Assembly: GCA_016715815.1 (NCBI GenBank)
Contig: JADJXN010000002.1
Span: 186,001-250,000, forward strand
From: Oligoflexia bacterium
Lineage (GTDB): Bacteria; Bdellovibrionota; Bdellovibrionia; JABDDW01
Direction of reading: 5' to 3'
Length of the DNA: 64,000 nucleotides
In this document: positions 61,378 to 64,000 of the stretch, in pieces
How positions within the stretch are numbered: the stretch's first letter is position 1
Layout: each line of letters opens with the position of its first letter
Position numbers and translations under genes: made by a program
The notes under the pieces: model-generated
The model's input: only the letters and a program-made list of their open reading frames with translations
What the model was told of the DNA's origin: nothing
Database searches by the model: none

Positions 61378-61746
61378 ATGGATAATACAGATACTAAAAA
61401 ACCTGCTGAGAGACATAATATTGATTTTGATTTGGATTTTAAGTGTAACTACGCTCGTGATTTTAATAAGGCACAGATTAAAAACCTGTCTGTTACAGGA
61501 GCCCTTATTAAGACGGACGTGGCACTAAAACCTGATGAGAGAATTAATGTCTTTGTTCGCATCAGCGGACGAGAGAGAAAAATACCTGCAAAAGTTGTCT
61601 GGATTGGTGAGCGCGGCGCTGGAATTAAGTTTAATCATTTTAACAATCGTGATATTCAAATTGTTGATGATTTAATTTATTTCGTAACTGAAAAGGGCTT
61701 ATCAACCAAAGATCTATTGCAAAATATTTTAAATAAAGCAGCCTAA
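61378..61746 (+). CDS. PilZ-domain protein
   Basis: A 122-residue single-domain protein of the PilZ family, which in many bacteria binds cyclic-di-GMP. The fold is shown by CNYARDFNKAQIKNLSVTGALIKTD, with NLSVTGAL the usual D/NxSxxG motif, then RISGRERKIPAKVVWIGERGAGIKF. The second c-di-GMP motif RxxxR is not clear, so ligand binding is uncertain. GAGGGGC precedes the ATG. A bidirectional terminator follows. Confidence 0.82.
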   Translation: MDNTDTKKPAERHNIDFDLDFKCNYARDFNKAQIKNLSVTGALIKTDVALKPDERINVFVRISGRERKIPAKVVWIGERGAGIKFNHFNNRDIQIVDDLIYFVTEKGLSTKDLLQNILNKAA

Positions 61747-61775
61747 AACCTGCCTTTGTTTCCTGCGAGAAATAG

Positions 61776-61816
61776 AAAAACCCGAATGTTTAATGCACTC
61801 GGGTTTTTTATTTTTT
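61776..61816. terminator. Bidirectional terminator between PilZ and LysM genes
   Basis: AAAAACCCGA (61776-61785) and TCGGGTTTTT (61799-61808) form a 10-base-pair stem with a 13-base loop, followed by more T on the forward strand. The A-run on the other side would serve the convergent LysM gene. Confidence 0.85.
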
Positions 61817-61823
61817 AAAAATT

Positions 61824-63155
61824 TTAGATTTGAGTCACTCCGGAATTTCTTTTTGCATTTTTTCGTCTAATGGCTACAAGTGCTCCACCGCCAACAAGTA
61901 AAACACCTGCTGCAACGGCATACATAATGGTGTCTTTGTCCATTGTATCGTGTGATGATTTCTTTTTTGAAATCGCTGCTGGTGGCGGTGGTAATGTTGG
62001 GGCGTTTAGATCTGGTGGTGGCGGTGGCAATGTGTTTGTAACAGTGCCCGCTGCCAGTGGATCTGTTGGTGGCGGTTGGTTTTGTGCCATCGCATCTGCC
62101 GGCGGTGCTGATGGCGCGGCTGGCGGCAATACTTCTTCCGCTACCGCAGGAGCTGGCGGCTCCACCATTGGCTCAGGAGCCTGAGCCACTTGTTCTTCTG
62201 CTGGTTTATTTGTACTGTAGGCAATAATACTTGCTGAAGGTGGCCAGTATTGAAGCTCTGTACCCACTGGCAAATCTGTTGTGGAAGATAAGTTTCTATT
62301 AATGGCATAAATTTCTTTATAAGATGCTTCTGTTCCATACCACTGCATTGCTAAAGACTTTAATGTGTCACCATCATTTGTCATGTAAGTTGTTGGCGGA
62401 AGACCTTGGTCTTCGTAAACAGTGAGCATCCTGTCTGCATCATCAGGACGATTGGGTGAATTAAAATAAACTTTAGCTCCTGTTTTAACACTCTTTTTTA
62501 AATGTGGGTTTGCCTTTTTAAGCATTTTTGTTTTGTCTTCTGCAAAAAGTTTTTCACTAATACTTGCCAATGTGTCTCCCTCGCGGGCTATATAAACTGT
62601 ATTTAAAAGTTGCCCACCTTTTTTAAAGGGTTTGCTTTTTATGTGCGCTAAAGGCAAAGATTTTTTTACAACAGGAGCTTCTTCTACAGGGGGCGCGGTC
62701 TCGGTTAAAGCATCTCCCGTAGTGGCAGCTCCTCCAAAAAGATCATTTTGATTATTATCAGTTTGTTCAGCAGGCTGTGTTTCTGTTTGCGCTAGCTCTG
62801 CTGGTGGCGCCTCTGTTAATGAAGGATCTGTTGGTGGCGCTTCTGTTTGAGCTGTTTCTGTTGGCTGTTGATCTTCTGGAAGTGGTGCAAATTCATCGGT
62901 TGGGGCGACAGCATTCATATCTTGTGCTGCTTCTGCAGTTACAGCTTCATCTGCTGGCGCAATTGGCTGTTCTGCCACAGAAGGATCTTGCATCATCGCC
63001 TCATCAGTTGGGGCAGCCTCAACACTTTCTACTGCTGCCTCTGACACTTCAGCGGAGCCTTCTGCGCCGGCCTCTTTGTCACCAGAGCTACATGAAAGTG
63101 TCAGTGCAATTAACATTATGGTTAAAAGGTTTGTTGCGAGTTTTATATTTGTCAT
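61824..63155 (-). CDS. LysM lipoprotein with C-terminal membrane segment
   Basis: A 443-residue protein. A signal peptide with lipobox (LTLS-Cys22) starts it, followed by 140 residues rich in Ala, Pro, Glu and Thr. Two LysM-like units lie in the middle (TVYIAREGDTLASISEKLF at about 188-230, and MTNDGDTLKSLAMQWYGTEASYKEIYAINRNL at about 255-300), expected to bind peptidoglycan. A second Pro-rich stretch leads to a C-terminal hydrophobic helix (DTIMYAVAAGVLLVGGGALVAIRRKNAKR). The lipid anchor at one end and the helix with a positive tail at the other could span the periplasm. FimV-like proteins share LysM and a membrane helix. Two membranes as anchors is inference. Confidence 0.8.
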   Translation of the reverse strand: MTNIKLATNLLTIMLIALTLSCSSGDKEAGAEGSAEVSEAAVESVEAAPTDEAMMQDPSVAEQPIAPADEAVTAEAAQDMNAVAPTDEFAPLPEDQQPTETAQTEAPPTDPSLTEAPPAELAQTETQPAEQTDNNQNDLFGGAATTGDALTETAPPVEEAPVVKKSLPLAHIKSKPFKKGGQLLNTVYIAREGDTLASISEKLFAEDKTKMLKKANPHLKKSVKTGAKVYFNSPNRPDDADRMLTVYEDQGLPPTTYMTNDGDTLKSLAMQWYGTEASYKEIYAINRNLSSTTDLPVGTELQYWPPSASIIAYSTNKPAEEQVAQAPEPMVEPPAPAVAEEVLPPAAPSAPPADAMAQNQPPPTDPLAAGTVTNTLPPPPPDLNAPTLPPPPAAISKKKSSHDTMDKDTIMYAVAAGVLLVGGGALVAIRRKNAKRNSGVTQI

Positions 63156-63302
63156 TTCCCAATCCTTTGGAGAAGTTATCCTATAAATTATTTAATCATA
63201 GTTGCGGCATAATAGGTAGGCAGAAAATTATTGGCACAGCATTAGGACTATGCTAATAACTAGACCCAATGTTTAACCCTATTGAAATTGTACTAACTCT
63301 TT

Positions 63303-63794
63303 TCACTGCTCTTTGTATTGCCCTTGCGGCTCAGTGCGCTCGCGCTGATGGCTGCGTTTTGGCTTTGGTCCAGAATTTATTTTAAAAACAGCCCCAGGCT
63401 TAATTTTATTCTTTTTAAACCACCCTTTAGGTACTTCAATAGCATATTTTGCTTCTGCCGTACTTTCATAAGTTTTTGGACTTAAGTCCATGGGACTAGC
63501 GGGTTCCATATCATGGATGTTAATTAATTTTTTTTGGGAATCAAAAAAACCAATACTTAATGGGATTAACGTATTTTTCATCCAAAAAGATAAAATCCGC
63601 TCTTCTCTAAAAATAAAAAGCATTCCATGGCCATTAGCCAAAGATTTTCTGCCCATCAAACCTCTTTCGTGCTCTTCTTCGGTTTGGGCCACTTCTACTT
63701 TTAAAACTTTTCCATCTATTAAAACTGTCTTTGTCTCAAAAGAAAGGGCACTTAGAGAAAATATAAAAATAATTAAAAATTTAAAAACTTGCAT
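63303..63794 (-). CDS. Exported DUF192 protein
   Basis: A 163-residue protein with a signal peptide (MQVFKFLIIFIFSLSALSF). The DUF192 domain is shown by VEVAQTEEEHERGLMGRKSLANGHGMLFIF, with the WMKNTLIPLSIGFFD segment and Y-AIEVPKGWF near the end. The family is a small beta-barrel of unknown function found in many bacteria. Its N-terminus overlaps the 3' end of the ppx/gppA gene by 14 bases on the same strand, so the two are co-transcribed. Confidence 0.92.
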   Translation of the reverse strand: MQVFKFLIIFIFSLSALSFETKTVLIDGKVLKVEVAQTEEEHERGLMGRKSLANGHGMLFIFREERILSFWMKNTLIPLSIGFFDSQKKLINIHDMEPASPMDLSPKTYESTAEAKYAIEVPKGWFKKNKIKPGAVFKINSGPKPKRSHQRERTEPQGQYKEQ

Positions 63795-64000
63795 GGTTTA
63801 ATGCCACTCCATACCTTAGCCCTCGGGTAGATACTACCATTTCATCTTTTGCAGCCAATTCAAGGGCAAGTTGAAGCAGCACAATGCCGGCAATAATCAC
63901 ATCCGCCCTTAAGGGTTCAAGCCCTATAATGTTTTTGCGTTCATCTAAACTTAAGGCACTTAAGTTTTGTAGTAAGTTAAATAGTTTGTTTTGTGTGAGC
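63781..64000 (-). CDS. Exopolyphosphatase/GppA family protein, 3' end only
   Basis: On the reverse strand an open frame enters from the right edge of the window and ends at a TAA (63781-63783). The visible 72 codons match the C-terminal end of the Ppx/GppA fold: ERKNIIGLEPLRADVIIAG, VLLQLALE, and MVVSTRGLRYGVAL near the stop. These phosphatases hydrolyse polyphosphate or the guanosine pentaphosphate of the stringent response. Only the C-terminal part of the catalytic core is here; the start lies beyond 64000. It overlaps the DUF192 gene. Confidence 0.8.
   Translation of the reverse strand, partial: LTQNKLFNLLQNLSALSLDERKNIIGLEPLRADVIIAGIVLLQLALELAAKDEMVVSTRGLRYGVALNHASF

Noticed and set aside
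61870..62184. Forward-strand Gly-rich 104-residue ORF opposite the LysM gene
   Set aside because: Antisense of Ala/Pro-rich codons; not a plausible protein.
1..64000. CRISPR arrays, insertion sequences, integrases, prophage
   Set aside because: No regularly spaced direct repeats, no transposase or integrase reading frames and no att-like duplications next to the two tRNA-Ser genes were seen.

Overview
The window looks like chromosomal DNA from a low-GC Gram-negative bacterium, most likely a Bdellovibrionota (Bdellovibrio-like) organism. This is inferred from a TIGR02147-family regulator, many signal peptides and lipoboxes, Mla/MCE transport genes, orphan Tad-type F-domain proteins and the mix of compact operons. 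No rRNA or species marker is present, so the taxonomic call is moderate only. Genes are densely packed with many ATGA/TAATG overlaps, and both strands are used.

Layout. (1) 1-8.4 kb: end of an unrecognised gene, then eutB-eutC-eutL (ethanolamine ammonia-lyase plus one microcompartment shell protein), a small exported protein, a reverse-strand transsulfuration pair (cystathionine beta-synthase, then a gamma-lyase/synthase) and a small TadB/TadC-like cluster. (2) 8.4-14 kb: accessory region with a 21-residue lysine-rich peptide gene with its own promoter and terminator, tRNA-Ser(CGA), a beta-helix lipoprotein, an exported protein with a possible nucleotide-binding fold, an AP2-domain protein with a decayed HNH region, and a polysaccharide deacetylase. 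(3) 14-19.8 kb: an MCE/Mla lipid transport locus with two ATPases, two permeases, MlaD and an outer-membrane barrel, interrupted by an opposite-strand sigma-70-like gene that begins with a signal peptide. (4) 19.9-31.5 kb: TCA genes icd-mdh-sucC-sucD, ndk, an rRNA uracil methyltransferase, a TPR lipoprotein, a RodZ-like protein, a membrane glycosyltransferase, a PHP-like protein, a ferredoxin and a DnaQ-like exonuclease. (5) 31.5-37.8 kb: nadE, TIGR02147 regulator, dinB, a HiPIP, a hexapeptide acyltransferase and a PhyH dioxygenase. (6) 37.8-48.9 kb: an 11-kb three-gene operon in which every product starts with a signal peptide: a PrkA/YeaG-like AAA+ protein, a 1812-residue protein with a ClpB-like AAA+ core, and a SpoVR-plus-DUF444/VWA fusion. 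(7) 49.1-64 kb: tRNA-Ser(TGA), rlmL, serS, a large TPR protein, HIT, murA, prmC, prfA, rpmE, rho, a lipoprotein, a PilZ protein, a LysM lipoprotein, a DUF192 protein and the 3' end of a ppx/gppA gene.

The strongest candidate for an undescribed system is the 37.8-48.9 kb operon. PrkA, YeaH/DUF444 and SpoVR/YcgB are known as a cytoplasmic functional trio. Here all three are predicted to be exported, with a ClpB-like unfoldase in place of a free partner. The exported-looking sigma factor at 15.6 kb fits the same theme of normally cytoplasmic families carrying Sec signals. In a predator that grows inside prey this could mean delivery to the prey compartment, but that is inference. A second clear observation is the asymmetric MlaF pair, where the degenerate motifs are divided between the two ATPases as in heterodimeric ABC exporters.
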